A stretch of DNA of 64,000 nucleotides from NCBI GenBank assembly GCA_019358945.1, contig JAHHIE010000001.1, forward strand, positions 248,001 through 312,000, read 5' to 3'. Below, piece after piece: positions 10,330 through 20,262 of this stretch. The notes below the pieces were generated by a model. That model ran no database searches. It saw nothing but the letters and a program-made list of their open reading frames with translations, and was not told the DNA's origin. How positions within the stretch are numbered: the first letter of the stretch is position 1; each line of letters opens with the position of its first letter. The position numbers and the translations under genes are program-made. Source of the stretch: Stenomitos rutilans HA7619-LM2 (lineage in GTDB: Bacteria > Cyanobacteriota > Cyanobacteriia > Leptolyngbyales > Leptolyngbyaceae).

Positions 10330-10445
10330 TATAGGACTTACGCATTTGCCCCCAACCCCCCAATGCTGGGGGCTTTAATTGGCTCGGTTCCCCCAGCATT
10401 GGGGGCTAGGGGGCGAAAGATGATCGCTTTTGCGTAAGTCCTATA
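10330..10445. mobile_element. MITE-like palindromic element, copy 1
   Basis: About 113 bp bounded by perfect inverted TAGGACTTACGCA ends with a TA dinucleotide outside each end. The interior can fold back on itself through CCAATGCTGGGGG and CCCCCAGCATTGG. There is no room for a transposase. A second copy in opposite orientation lies at 55236-55348. The TA flanks would suit mobilisation by an IS630/Tc1-type transposase, which is an inference. Confidence 0.8.
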
Positions 10446-10527
10446 CTAATGTTTTCGATCGGTGGTAGCAGCTTGTTTCAGTGACATTCGATTAAACAGG
10501 TCTTCGGAGTGCAGCGTGTGACGCGAT

Positions 10528-10632
10528 CGTCTTCTTTGAACCTTAGAACATCACCGACGAAGCTCGAACCATCACCGATGAACCTCAGACCATTACCGAC
10601 GAAGCTTAGAGCATAAAACACGAAGCCTTCAT
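10528..10632. repeat. degenerate direct repeat with 21-bp period, locus 1
   Basis: Five consecutive 21-bp units start at 10528, 10549, 10570, 10591 and 10612. The middle three are close variants of CATCACCGACGAAGCTCGAAC; the outer two are more diverged. Because 21 is a multiple of three the minus strand stays open as a seven-residue repeat, but no start signal or recognisable protein supports a gene. Confidence 0.75.
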
Positions 10633-10650
10633 ACCCAAGCACCAAAATTA

Positions 10651-10726
10651 ATCCCTCATCCTTCATCCTTTAGCCCTCATCCTTCATCCTTTAGCCTTCA
10701 CCCCTCACCCCTCACTCCCCTCCCCC
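10651..10726. repeat. CCTTCATCCTTTAGCC-type repeat before the second CheW gene
   Basis: CCTTCATCCTTTAGCC occurs twice in tandem, followed by CCCCTCA-type units that run up to the ATG at 10727. The same CCTTTAGCC word occurs inside glcF and in the spacer before pheS. Confidence 0.65.
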
Positions 10727-11302
10727 ATGTCCCTCCAACTTTCCCCCAAATCACAACGACTCCGAGCGCGCAAAGCCGAAGTGACTCACCAACTCATCGT
10801 CTTTCGCCTGCGTCAAGAGTGGTTTGCCTTACCCATTCACGTCGCCCAAAAAGTCATTCCGCTAGGCAAGCTCTACGGTGCTGGTAACGGCACAGATGTC
10901 AGTCTGGCACTGTACCAAGACCGAGAAATTCCTGTCCTCGACATCCAACGGCGCATCTTTGGTACTGGCAGTCAACCATTGCTACCGGGTAAGGCTGCAT
11001 CCTCGCACCCTACTAACCATGCTGAACTTTCACCGGCGACGCCACTACTTTTACTGGTGCAAACTAGCGCTGAAACAACGATCGGCTTCCCGCTTGATAC
11101 CCAACCCAGCCTACGCCGCGTCCCAGAATCCGCCTTTGTGCCACTCTCCCCTACTTACCTCGCTGGAGGACAGGTGCGCTGCGCTAAATGCCTGATCGTT
11201 CTCGACTCAGAGCAACCACCCATTTTCCTGCTGAACCTCGATCAGCTCCTGCAACTGCAACCAACTCTGCCGCCGCAAGAAAACATAGCGCTTCCAGGGT
11301 GA
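10727..11302 (+). CDS. CheW-like protein downstream of pixL
   Basis: 191 residues. The segment HQLIVFRLRQEWFALPIHVAQKVIPL is a typical CheW opening, followed by a variable middle and VRCAKCLIVLDSEQPPIFLLNLDQLL at the end. It is same-strand with, and about 490 bp downstream of, pixL; a MITE-like element and 21-bp repeats lie between. It may be a second adaptor for the PixJ-PixL complex or couple another receptor to PixL. It is not obviously a paralogue of the pixI product beyond the shared fold. Assignment to the CheW superfamily is fairly safe; the specific role is not. Confidence 0.75.
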   Translation: MSLQLSPKSQRLRARKAEVTHQLIVFRLRQEWFALPIHVAQKVIPLGKLYGAGNGTDVSLALYQDREIPVLDIQRRIFGTGSQPLLPGKAASSHPTNHAELSPATPLLLLVQTSAETTIGFPLDTQPSLRRVPESAFVPLSPTYLAGGQVRCAKCLIVLDSEQPPIFLLNLDQLLQLQPTLPPQENIALPG

Positions 11303-11520
11303 GAAGGCAGGGATGTTTTGAGTTTTGAGTTAAACAGCGGTCAGCGATCAGCCGTCAGCCGTCAGACATCAGCAGACAACTGTCCAGTTCCTTGTCTAAT
11401 ACCATTTCTATTTAATTAGGCTGCAGATCAAGAACCTCAAAGAGTGATGAAACAAAGCTTCTGTAACTCAAAACTCAAAACTCAAAACTGGTTTAAAGTC
11501 CAACAGCTAATAACTCCGCT
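11303..11520. repeat. spacer made largely of short repeats
   Basis: Contains TCAGCCGTCAGCCGTCAG-type and AACTCAAAACTCAAAAC-type tandem units and ends in AACAGCTAATAACTCC before the next ATG. No reading frame seen. Confidence 0.6.
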
Positions 11521-12585
11521 ATGAATGCTGCAACCCTGTTAGAACACTACGCGATCGGCGAACGAGATTTTAGTGGCATCGATTTAAGCTGGGCTGATTT
11601 CAGACAGGTCGATTTGTCAGCCGCTGATTTTTGGGAAGCCGACCTCAGTGACGCTGACTTCAGTGAAGCGAATTTGGCTGGCACCAGTTTCAAAGCGGCC
11701 AAGTTGACCAGAGCCAATTTGGTAGAGACAACGTTGACAGCCGCCGATTTGCGATCGACCGATTTAAGCGACGCTACCCTGCACGCTGTGAACTTGCAAC
11801 AAGCGCTCTACGATCGGATGACTCGCTTTCCTGAAGGCTTCGACCCTGCGATCGCCAACGCCTACCTGATTGCACCCAAAAGTGTGTTGCAGAACGCTAT
11901 CCTCACCCACACCGATCTCAGCGGCGCTGACCTGAGTGATGCCGATCTCAGACACGCCAATTTACAACAGGCTGCTTTGTTCGGAGTGAGTTTACGTCAG
12001 GCTAATCTCAGTGCAGCCGTCTTGCAACAGGCCAACTTACAGGAAGCTGACCTGCAACAGGCCAACCTTAGTGGAGCCAACCTGACCGAGGTAAATCTGA
12101 CTGAGGCAAACCTGCAACGCGCCGACTTAAGCGGCACTACGCTGACAGATGCTGACTTAACAGGCGCAAATTTGCGGAAAGCCAACCTCTTTGGTGCCGA
12201 CCTCAGCGCTGCCACCTTGCAGTCCGCGACGCTACAAGGAGCCGTTTACGACAGCCGCACTCAATTCCCCCTTGATTACCGTCCTGAACAGCACGGCGCA
12301 TACCTCATTGCACCCCACGCGGTGCTGCACTATGCCGATTTGCGTCACGTATCACTCTCAGGAGCCGACCTGACCGAAGCCGACTTGACTGGGGCAAATC
12401 TCTCTGCTGCCGATCTCTGGGGCGCAAACCTCACGCAAGCCAACCTGACCGACGCAAACCTGACCGATGCAAATGTGTGGGGCGCAGATTTAACCGAAAC
12501 CAACCTGTGCGGTGCCACCCTGACTGGCACAGACCTACAAGTCACTGCGTTGCCTGATGCGCTTTTAGATACGCCGGGACTGTAA
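11521..12585 (+). CDS. pentapeptide-repeat protein, 354 residues
   Basis: Most of the protein is A(D/N)LXX pentapeptides, which fold as a right-handed quadrilateral beta-helix. The N-terminus (LLEHYAIGERDFSGIDLSWA) is the typical cyanobacterial start for these proteins. Two related non-repeat insertions break the helix, each with YD-x2-T-x-FP and ending in AYLIAP (about residues 98-122 and 242-266), splitting the protein into three blocks. There is no signal peptide or membrane segment, so it is probably cytosolic. Pentapeptide proteins have varied and mostly unknown roles. It follows the phototaxis cluster on the same strand but with a 218-bp spacer, so a functional link is not shown. Confidence 0.85.
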   Translation: MNAATLLEHYAIGERDFSGIDLSWADFRQVDLSAADFWEADLSDADFSEANLAGTSFKAAKLTRANLVETTLTAADLRSTDLSDATLHAVNLQQALYDRMTRFPEGFDPAIANAYLIAPKSVLQNAILTHTDLSGADLSDADLRHANLQQAALFGVSLRQANLSAAVLQQANLQEADLQQANLSGANLTEVNLTEANLQRADLSGTTLTDADLTGANLRKANLFGADLSAATLQSATLQGAVYDSRTQFPLDYRPEQHGAYLIAPHAVLHYADLRHVSLSGADLTEADLTGANLSAADLWGANLTQANLTDANLTDANVWGADLTETNLCGATLTGTDLQVTALPDALLDTPGL

Positions 12586-12761
<176 letters not shown>

Positions 12762-15164
12762 TTAGAACCGCTGACCAAAGCCAAACTGCAAGCGTGTGTC
12801 GCCTTGATTGGTGATGCCAAAATCGGCGCGAATGATGCCAAAGGGTGAATTTACCCGCACGCCCACGCCAAAACCCGCACCTGTTCCAGGCTTACGGCGC
12901 TGAACTCCTGGTTCGCCTAACACCTCATCGCTAGTGCCTAAATCAGAGGCAAAATCGGTAAACACAACGCCACCAATAAAGCGGTAGATGGGAAAGCGAT
13001 ACTCCGCCGATGCGAGAAAATAGCTGCGGCTGGTCGCCACATCTCCCACGCCATACCCACGGACTGAATTAGGGCCGCCCAGTACGTAAGCGTTGTAAGG
13101 TGCTAAGTCACCGATCGTGGTGCCACCCTGAAGATTGAAGGCAAAGACTTGGGGCAGTTGCGCGTCTGCTCCTGCTTTGATGAGATTGACTGGGATGAAG
13201 GAGGCGTAATTGGCCTGTAATCGATTACCCAGTGCTTCACCACGCCCGATCGGGAGTGACTGTTCTGTGCTGAGCGTTAAAACCGAGCCACGACTGGGGT
13301 TAACCACACTGTCGCGCAAATCTTGAAACGCTGTAAACGAGAGGGTTGTCAAGTCATCAATGCCCGTACCGCTGAGTGAAAGGGGATTGCCTCTGCCATC
13401 TCTGGCGAAGACATTGCCATCGCGATCACGCAAACTCACGTTTGTATAATTCAGTCCCACCGTCCCTTTCCAGGTTGGGCCTAACGGCTTGGTCGCATTA
13501 ATGCCGCCACCAATCTTGCGTTCTCGGACACGGCTGCCATTGGACAGCTTAATGTCATCATCAAAGACCTGAGAAAGACCCTGCCGTCGAAAAAAGTTCG
13601 CACCATAGCCTGGTGTACTTGGGTCTGTGTCACGATACGGACTATCGAAGCGGGCATCGAACTGCGTATCAAGTGTTCCAGGCTGAACATTGGCACTAAA
13701 CCGTTGCCCTAAGCCCGCAAAGTTGTTGTCCTGAAAATTAATAGAGGCGAATAAGCCCTGCTCGTCGTTATACCCGCCGCTAAAGTTGACCCGCCGTGCG
13801 GACGCTTCCAGCACGTTGTAAATCACTGCGACCCGCCGTGCATCCCCTTCAAAGGAAACGGTGGCCCCATCAAAAATGCCCAATTCGCTAAGTCGTCGCA
13901 AATCAGCACGGGCCACATCGTTACGGAATACCTGCCCTGGTTGCAGCTTAATCTGACGACGCAAGAAGTCTGGTTGGGTACGTCCTTTGATGGGCTGCCC
14001 CTTGTCATCAACAGGCTTACCCTCTTTATTTACAAAGCGCACCTGCACATCGCCAATGTAGCCCTCAGCGACCTCGACGGTGACAACGCCTTCTCGTGTG
14101 GGTTGTAGAGTCAACACGCGGGCCAGGGTGTAGCCATTTTGGGCATACCACTCGTTGATCCGCCTGACGCTTTCATTCAGCAGAGAAGGCTTAACCGCCG
14201 CACCCAGTTGTTCGCCAAATAACTGATTGGCAACCTCCAGCGTCAAGGCTTGTGCACCAGCGAGTTGGAGCGATCGCACCACGATCGGTTCAACCTGAAA
14301 CACCACACTCAGCCCTTGAGGATTGGTACGACTGCTGACGCTGGCATTCGCAAACAGCCCGGTACCCAAAATATCGGCAACATCTTGTTTTAGCTGACTA
14401 CCGCTCGTCCCACCACCAGGTTTGGTTTTAATTGTGTTGCGAACGACTTGCTGTAGCTCTGCCTCCACTCCCACAACCTGCACATCGGTAGCGGTTACCA
14501 CCAGATCAGGCACTCCCCGATTAGGCGGAACGATCGTGCCTGTAGGAGCACGTTGGGTAGGCACAGGTGTCGTATTGGGGATTGTGGGGATCGCGGTTGG
14601 CGTGGTAGACGGCAGCGGCGGCACTGTTACCTTATCTGGTAAGGTCTCTGGTGCGGTTTCAGGCAAGGATGTACTGTCAGGGGTCGTCGCTTGCTGGGTC
14701 GGGACAACCCAAACTGGGGTATTGATCGAGGTTGAGGACGGTGTGGACGTGGATGACGACGCTGGTACTGCTGGTGCAGCAGGCGATAGAGGCGCACCAA
14801 AGGTGATGGCGGGTTGATCAGACCCAACAGGCAGTGCAGGGTTGGGGGGCGAGATCGAGGGTTCAGAGGACGGAGTCGCCTGCGGTACTGGGGCGATCGG
14901 CTCATAGTCCTGATAGTACTGGGTGCTGGCTGTTGTCGTCTGAGCCTCAGCAGTCGTCTCACTCGGTACGTTGGCAGGAGCCGTGCTTGCCTGAGCGATG
15001 GTGTTGCGCATTGGCTGGCTGCGGCTGGCTGATGAAGGCGGAGCGCTGGCGCTGGCGCTGGTTGTATGCACCCCTTCGCAAGTGGCGATCGCCGCTAGCG
15101 TACAGGCTGTCAGTATCTGTAGGTGCGTTAACGTCACGTTGCGGATAACCGATAGAGCATTCAA
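12762..15164 (-). CDS. Omp85/BamA-family outer membrane protein
   Basis: 800 residues. A hydrophobic N-terminal segment that could be a signal peptide is followed by a long Ser/Thr/Pro-rich stretch to about residue 215, then POTRA domains (about 220-465) and a C-terminal beta-barrel ending in Phe (FGFGQRF), as outer membrane proteins do. The barrel has the VRGYGVGD block that corresponds to the conserved loop-6 VRGF/Y motif of Omp85 proteins. In cyanobacteria these proteins insert beta-barrel proteins and are related to chloroplast Toc75. The Ser/Thr/Pro-rich extension is unusually long and may span periplasm or peptidoglycan (inference). Other Omp85 paralogues may exist elsewhere, so bamA is not assigned. 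Confidence 0.88.
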   Translation of the reverse strand: MNALSVIRNVTLTHLQILTACTLAAIATCEGVHTTSASASAPPSSASRSQPMRNTIAQASTAPANVPSETTAEAQTTTASTQYYQDYEPIAPVPQATPSSEPSISPPNPALPVGSDQPAITFGAPLSPAAPAVPASSSTSTPSSTSINTPVWVVPTQQATTPDSTSLPETAPETLPDKVTVPPLPSTTPTAIPTIPNTTPVPTQRAPTGTIVPPNRGVPDLVVTATDVQVVGVEAELQQVVRNTIKTKPGGGTSGSQLKQDVADILGTGLFANASVSSRTNPQGLSVVFQVEPIVVRSLQLAGAQALTLEVANQLFGEQLGAAVKPSLLNESVRRINEWYAQNGYTLARVLTLQPTREGVVTVEVAEGYIGDVQVRFVNKEGKPVDDKGQPIKGRTQPDFLRRQIKLQPGQVFRNDVARADLRRLSELGIFDGATVSFEGDARRVAVIYNVLEASARRVNFSGGYNDEQGLFASINFQDNNFAGLGQRFSANVQPGTLDTQFDARFDSPYRDTDPSTPGYGANFFRRQGLSQVFDDDIKLSNGSRVRERKIGGGINATKPLGPTWKGTVGLNYTNVSLRDRDGNVFARDGRGNPLSLSGTGIDDLTTLSFTAFQDLRDSVVNPSRGSVLTLSTEQSLPIGRGEALGNRLQANYASFIPVNLIKAGADAQLPQVFAFNLQGGTTIGDLAPYNAYVLGGPNSVRGYGVGDVATSRSYFLASAEYRFPIYRFIGGVVFTDFASDLGTSDEVLGEPGVQRRKPGTGAGFGVGVRVNSPFGIIRADFGITNQGDTRLQFGFGQRF

Positions 15165-15348
15165 ACCAAGTCAGAGGCGATCGCCCTAGCTGCTTTGATA
15201 GCGATGCTATAGGGAAAATGGACGCCCTGCCAAGTTAGCTCTTAACATTTTGCACGCTTACCCCGTAATTACGACGTTCTTTACAAAAAAATGTAGAACA
15301 ACACTACATATAGTAGGGAGCTCAGAGCAAAGCTATGGGGTAGGGAGA

Positions 15349-15546
15349 TTACGCGTAGGTAGAGCGGCTATAAGTCGATGAAGGTGGCTGCACAAACTGG
15401 AACTGAGCTTCGGCAAACGCAAGATTGCAAGAAAAAGACGTGTAGCCGTTCAGTCGCTTCAGCGAAATCACATTTCCGCTGCACTCTATGACGCGATAGA
15501 ACGTTCCATTCTCAGCCGTCAGAATATCTCCAAGCTGAATTTTCAT
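15349..15546 (-). CDS. small hypothetical protein, 65 residues
   Basis: Starts MKIQLGDILTAENGTFYRV, a compact beta-rich-looking sequence with a Ser/Thr/Tyr-rich tail. The ATG at 15546 is not preceded by a clear Shine-Dalgarno sequence. It lies alone between the divergently oriented Omp85 start and the membrane protein below. The amino-acid pattern looks like a real small SH3- or Tudor-like fold rather than noise, but I do not recognise the family. Confidence 0.5.
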   Translation of the reverse strand: MKIQLGDILTAENGTFYRVIECSGNVISLKRLNGYTSFSCNLAFAEAQFQFVQPPSSTYSRSTYA

Positions 15547-15718
15547 AGCGTCAACTTATCGGTATGAGAGAATTTATACTCCCAGTATTGCCGTATAGCG
15601 AATCGCTTTACGCTTGGCTCTGTGAAGAGTTAAACACGGTTCATAAACGCGCTGTGATCCTTTGCAGCGGCGAAAATATGTCTGTTCAAACTTAAACGTC
15701 TTCAACCATAGAGTTAAG

Positions 15719-17032
15719 CTACGTCTGTCCTTGATTGAGGCGACGCTGCCACTCGGCATCAATTTTGTCAGTCTGTTCCACATCCTGCTCCAACAGATCG
15801 CGCTCAGTTGTGTACGCCAGGTCGTCAGTGCCAATCACCATCTCAGTGGCAAATTGTTGAGCATACGCCATTTTTCCCTGGAGCTTGGCATTCGCTCGAT
15901 TCAACTGCACCGCATACTCCTGACGTGCTTCATTACGTGCAGCAATTTTGCTGTTGCGCCATTGAATCCAAAAATAGCGTACCAATGGCACCGCTAAGAA
16001 TGCAGAACCATAGCCCAGCAGCAGCCAGTAGATGGATTGTACAAACGCCACCAAGCCACCCAACGCAGCCGCTGCCGCACCACCCGCCAACAGTTTGCCC
16101 AAGGCTAATGCGCCCACCAAATTGACACCACCCAACCCGATCGCCAGCATCACTTGCCCTGAACTCGCCTGACTAAAGCGCCACGGAAATTCTTGAAAAT
16201 AGGCTGAAACAGGCTTGGGATGAGTTTGGGTGGCTGTTGCTTGAAGTTCCGGAAAATGATAGACCATATCACCTTCAGGGCTAACTTCCGGTTGCCCATT
16301 AAAGCGAGTTAACACAGGCAGCATGTACTCCTCGTATTCCCGACTGTAGCCTTGACCAATGTTGTCGAGATAAGGTGCAATTTGCTCCGCAACAACGGCT
16401 CCACGCTCGTTTCGGATAACGGTGCCGATCGCCTGCCAGCGTCGTTCTTCTAAATCGGTATTAGGGTTGCCATCTCCAAACAAGAAGGAAAAGATGGCCT
16501 CTAAAAAGTTCAACTGGGGCTTTTCGTCATAGCGTGAACGCCGAAGGGTGGCGCGCTGCGGCTGATCATAATAGTTCGGGGAGAAGAACCAAAAGAAATC
16601 TGGCCCAAACCATAGATTTGGCATCCAGATGTCACCACCAGAATTTTGGCGATCGTCCCCATCACGACCTGCACTGGCGGCGGCCACAATGAACGCAATC
16701 GTCAGCAAAATCAGCGCGATGGAAACCATCAGCACAACGCCAAAGGAAAGCCGAATTAAGTAGAACAGCACTTTCCAAACTTTGTTCCACCATTCTTGAA
16801 GCTGCAACCGCAAATATTTTTGACGCAGCACCGCACGGAAATTTTGCGGAAACAAGTAAACGACCTCACCGGATTCTGCGACCTGGAGGTGCCCACCTGC
16901 TTCGGAGGCCAGCGCTAACAAACCCTGCTGCGCCACGTTTACGTTTAACCCTGCCTGACTGGCAACATCGCCAACGGTGACCCGGTAATCAAGCCGTTCC
17001 ACCGCCTGCATAATGGTGGGATTCGGAGCCAT
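15719..17032 (-). CDS. conserved cyanobacterial membrane protein, function unknown
   Basis: 437 residues. The first ~75 (YRVTVGDVASQAGLNVNVAQ, then VVYLFPQNFRAVLRQKY) look like a winged-helix-type domain. A transmembrane segment (about 93-118, VLFYLIRLSFGVVLMVSIAL) follows, then a soluble region rich in Trp, Phe and Tyr (WFGPDFFWFFSPNYY), then two or three more hydrophobic segments near 290-365 and a basic, Gln-rich tail. I recall similar proteins as widespread unnamed cyanobacterial proteins, but I know no function. It is transcribed toward Omp85, with tRNA-Leu upstream on the same strand. Confidence 0.75.
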   Translation of the reverse strand: MAPNPTIMQAVERLDYRVTVGDVASQAGLNVNVAQQGLLALASEAGGHLQVAESGEVVYLFPQNFRAVLRQKYLRLQLQEWWNKVWKVLFYLIRLSFGVVLMVSIALILLTIAFIVAAASAGRDGDDRQNSGGDIWMPNLWFGPDFFWFFSPNYYDQPQRATLRRSRYDEKPQLNFLEAIFSFLFGDGNPNTDLEERRWQAIGTVIRNERGAVVAEQIAPYLDNIGQGYSREYEEYMLPVLTRFNGQPEVSPEGDMVYHFPELQATATQTHPKPVSAYFQEFPWRFSQASSGQVMLAIGLGGVNLVGALALGKLLAGGAAAAALGGLVAFVQSIYWLLLGYGSAFLAVPLVRYFWIQWRNSKIAARNEARQEYAVQLNRANAKLQGKMAYAQQFATEMVIGTDDLAYTTERDLLEQDVEQTDKIDAEWQRRLNQGQT

Positions 17033-17325
17033 CTTTGTGCCTCTGAAAAACCGATTCTCTCTCCAGTATAGAAGCTACATTTTTCCATCTGGGAGGAATC
17101 ACGGCTAGGACAGTCACCACACGTTGGTTGCTTTGCGTCTAACCGTTGCCCTGCTCTCCGGTGTCTTCGCTTGCCCCTGTATCGCTCTGTCCCGTAGACC
17201 GAGATTTAAGGTTTGCGACTTGTGACCCTAAGATCGCTTCAGCAACAACACTCCAATAGCCCCCCGATGAACGCGACTCTGTTTCGTGCTACCCAAGATC
17301 ATTGAGTGACCGCTTGCTTTTCTGA

Positions 17326-17407
17326 TGCGGATGAAAGGACTTGAACCTTCACTTCTTACGAAACTAGAACCTAAATCTAGCGCGTCTACCAATTCCGCCA
17401 CATCCGC
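17326..17407 (-). tRNA. tRNA-Leu (anticodon UAG)
   Basis: Read on the minus strand the acceptor arms are GCGGATG and CATCCGC with discriminator A at 17326. The D arm contains GGTAGACGC, the anticodon stem is CTAGA/TCTAG with loop TTTAGGT (anticodon TAG), there is a long class II variable arm, and the T arm contains GGTTCAAGTCC. The CCA end is not encoded. Confidence 0.95.
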
Positions 17408-19143
<1,736 letters not shown>

Positions 19144-19199
19144 TTGCGCCAAGCACCTGCACAAAGGTTGACTGCTAGCCTGACTAGCGTGAATTTACT

Positions 19200-19234
19200 A
19201 TCCTGCTCTGGCAACGTCTGGGGCAGGATTTTTT
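19200..19234 (+). terminator. intrinsic terminator of ahcY
   Basis: Stem ATCCTGC (19200-19206) pairs perfectly with GCAGGAT (19223-19229), followed at once by six T residues. It lies 57 bp after the ahcY stop codon. Confidence 0.85.
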
Positions 19235-19373
19235 AGGGAGGTGGGGAGTGGAGAGTGGGTGGTAGGGCGTTTTGAGTTAAGAGTTTTGAGTTAAAGAGCT
19301 ATCAGCCGTCAACTGTTTAACTTCCTTCTAAAAACCAACAACTAACAACTTCTTCTACCTTCTACCTTTTTAG

Positions 19374-20048
19374 CTACTTCCGCGTTTTAAACAGCACCTC
19401 TGGGTCTTCAAGTTCGGCGTAATCAATGAACGTCGCAGAGCGGGGTTCGGTTGTATTAAAGCGAGCAAGCACTTCAGGGTGAATGGCATCAAGGGCGCGC
19501 GATCGGTGGCTGACGTAGAACGTAAAGTTGATGCTACCAACTCGAATGCGATCGCCATCTTTGAGAATACGACGTTGCCGAATCCGCTCACCGTTGACAA
19601 AGGAGCCATTCATGCTGTTCAGGTCAATCAACTGAAAGCCTACATTTTGCATGTACAGAAGCACCGCATGGCGACGGGACATGGCCCGGTCTTTCAACGG
19701 AATAGCGGCTTCTCGGTTACGCCCGATCGTCCAGACCATCTGAGGTTGGGCCAATGTCTGAGACTCATCTGGCAGATTGGTGATGATAAACGCTTGCTTC
19801 CCCTGTACCACACCCTGAATATACTTCAGCGGCTCGGAAGCTGTCTCCACCGCTTCGACTTTTGGTTGGCCTGCGGGCAAGTCCATCATTAACGTTGCCG
19901 CTTTGGCTAACGAAGCATCATCTCCGTCGGCAAACAGATCGAACGGTGCTGACGGTGCTACGGATGTGGCTACCAAGGGTGAGTCTACTAAAGGCTGCGG
20001 TGCTGCTGGCTGCCGTTGATTTTCAAATGAGCTAAGGTTTGAGTTCAT
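19374..20048 (-). CDS. FHA-domain protein
   Basis: 224 residues. An unstructured N-terminal half rich in Pro, Ala and Asp leads into a forkhead-associated domain at about 105-195 with the standard signature: WTIGRN, then MSRRHAVL, then LIDLNSMNGSFVNGERI. FHA domains bind phosphothreonine, so the protein is a likely adaptor in Ser/Thr kinase signalling. No enzymatic domain is attached. The tail after the FHA fold (AIHPEVLARFNTTEPRSATF) is short. It is separated from mltA upstream by 215 bp and converges with ahcY. Confidence 0.88.
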   Translation of the reverse strand: MNSNLSSFENQRQPAAPQPLVDSPLVATSVAPSAPFDLFADGDDASLAKAATLMMDLPAGQPKVEAVETASEPLKYIQGVVQGKQAFIITNLPDESQTLAQPQMVWTIGRNREAAIPLKDRAMSRRHAVLLYMQNVGFQLIDLNSMNGSFVNGERIRQRRILKDGDRIRVGSINFTFYVSHRSRALDAIHPEVLARFNTTEPRSATFIDYAELEDPEVLFKTRK

Positions 20049-20262
20049 TTGCGCTTCTAAACAATGGGTGTGTAACGACCGTTTCGGTTTAGGTTAGAGT
20101 GCCCTGGCAGCCATCGTAGTCTAACGGCAACTTGCCCCGCAGTGGACAGAAGCTGAACTGTCACGAGTATCGAACAAGTGACAGGGTTTGGAGAATGTCT
20201 GATTCAATTGTCGATTAACGAGGCGAGTGCTTTGAGGTGCAAGTGATCGATCGCAGAGGCAA

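Noticed and set aside
10330-10445. plain rho-independent terminator of pixL
   Set aside because: The element has long perfect inverted ends and a second genomic copy in the opposite orientation, so it is better described as a mobile repeat, even if it may end transcripts.
10478-10666. 62-codon minus-strand frame
   Set aside because: It only reads through the 21-bp repeat; there is no start signal and no recognisable protein.
11521-12585. pentapeptide protein as a quinolone-resistance (Qnr-type) protein
   Set aside because: Pentapeptide repeats alone do not give a Qnr assignment, and the inserted loops differ from Qnr loops.
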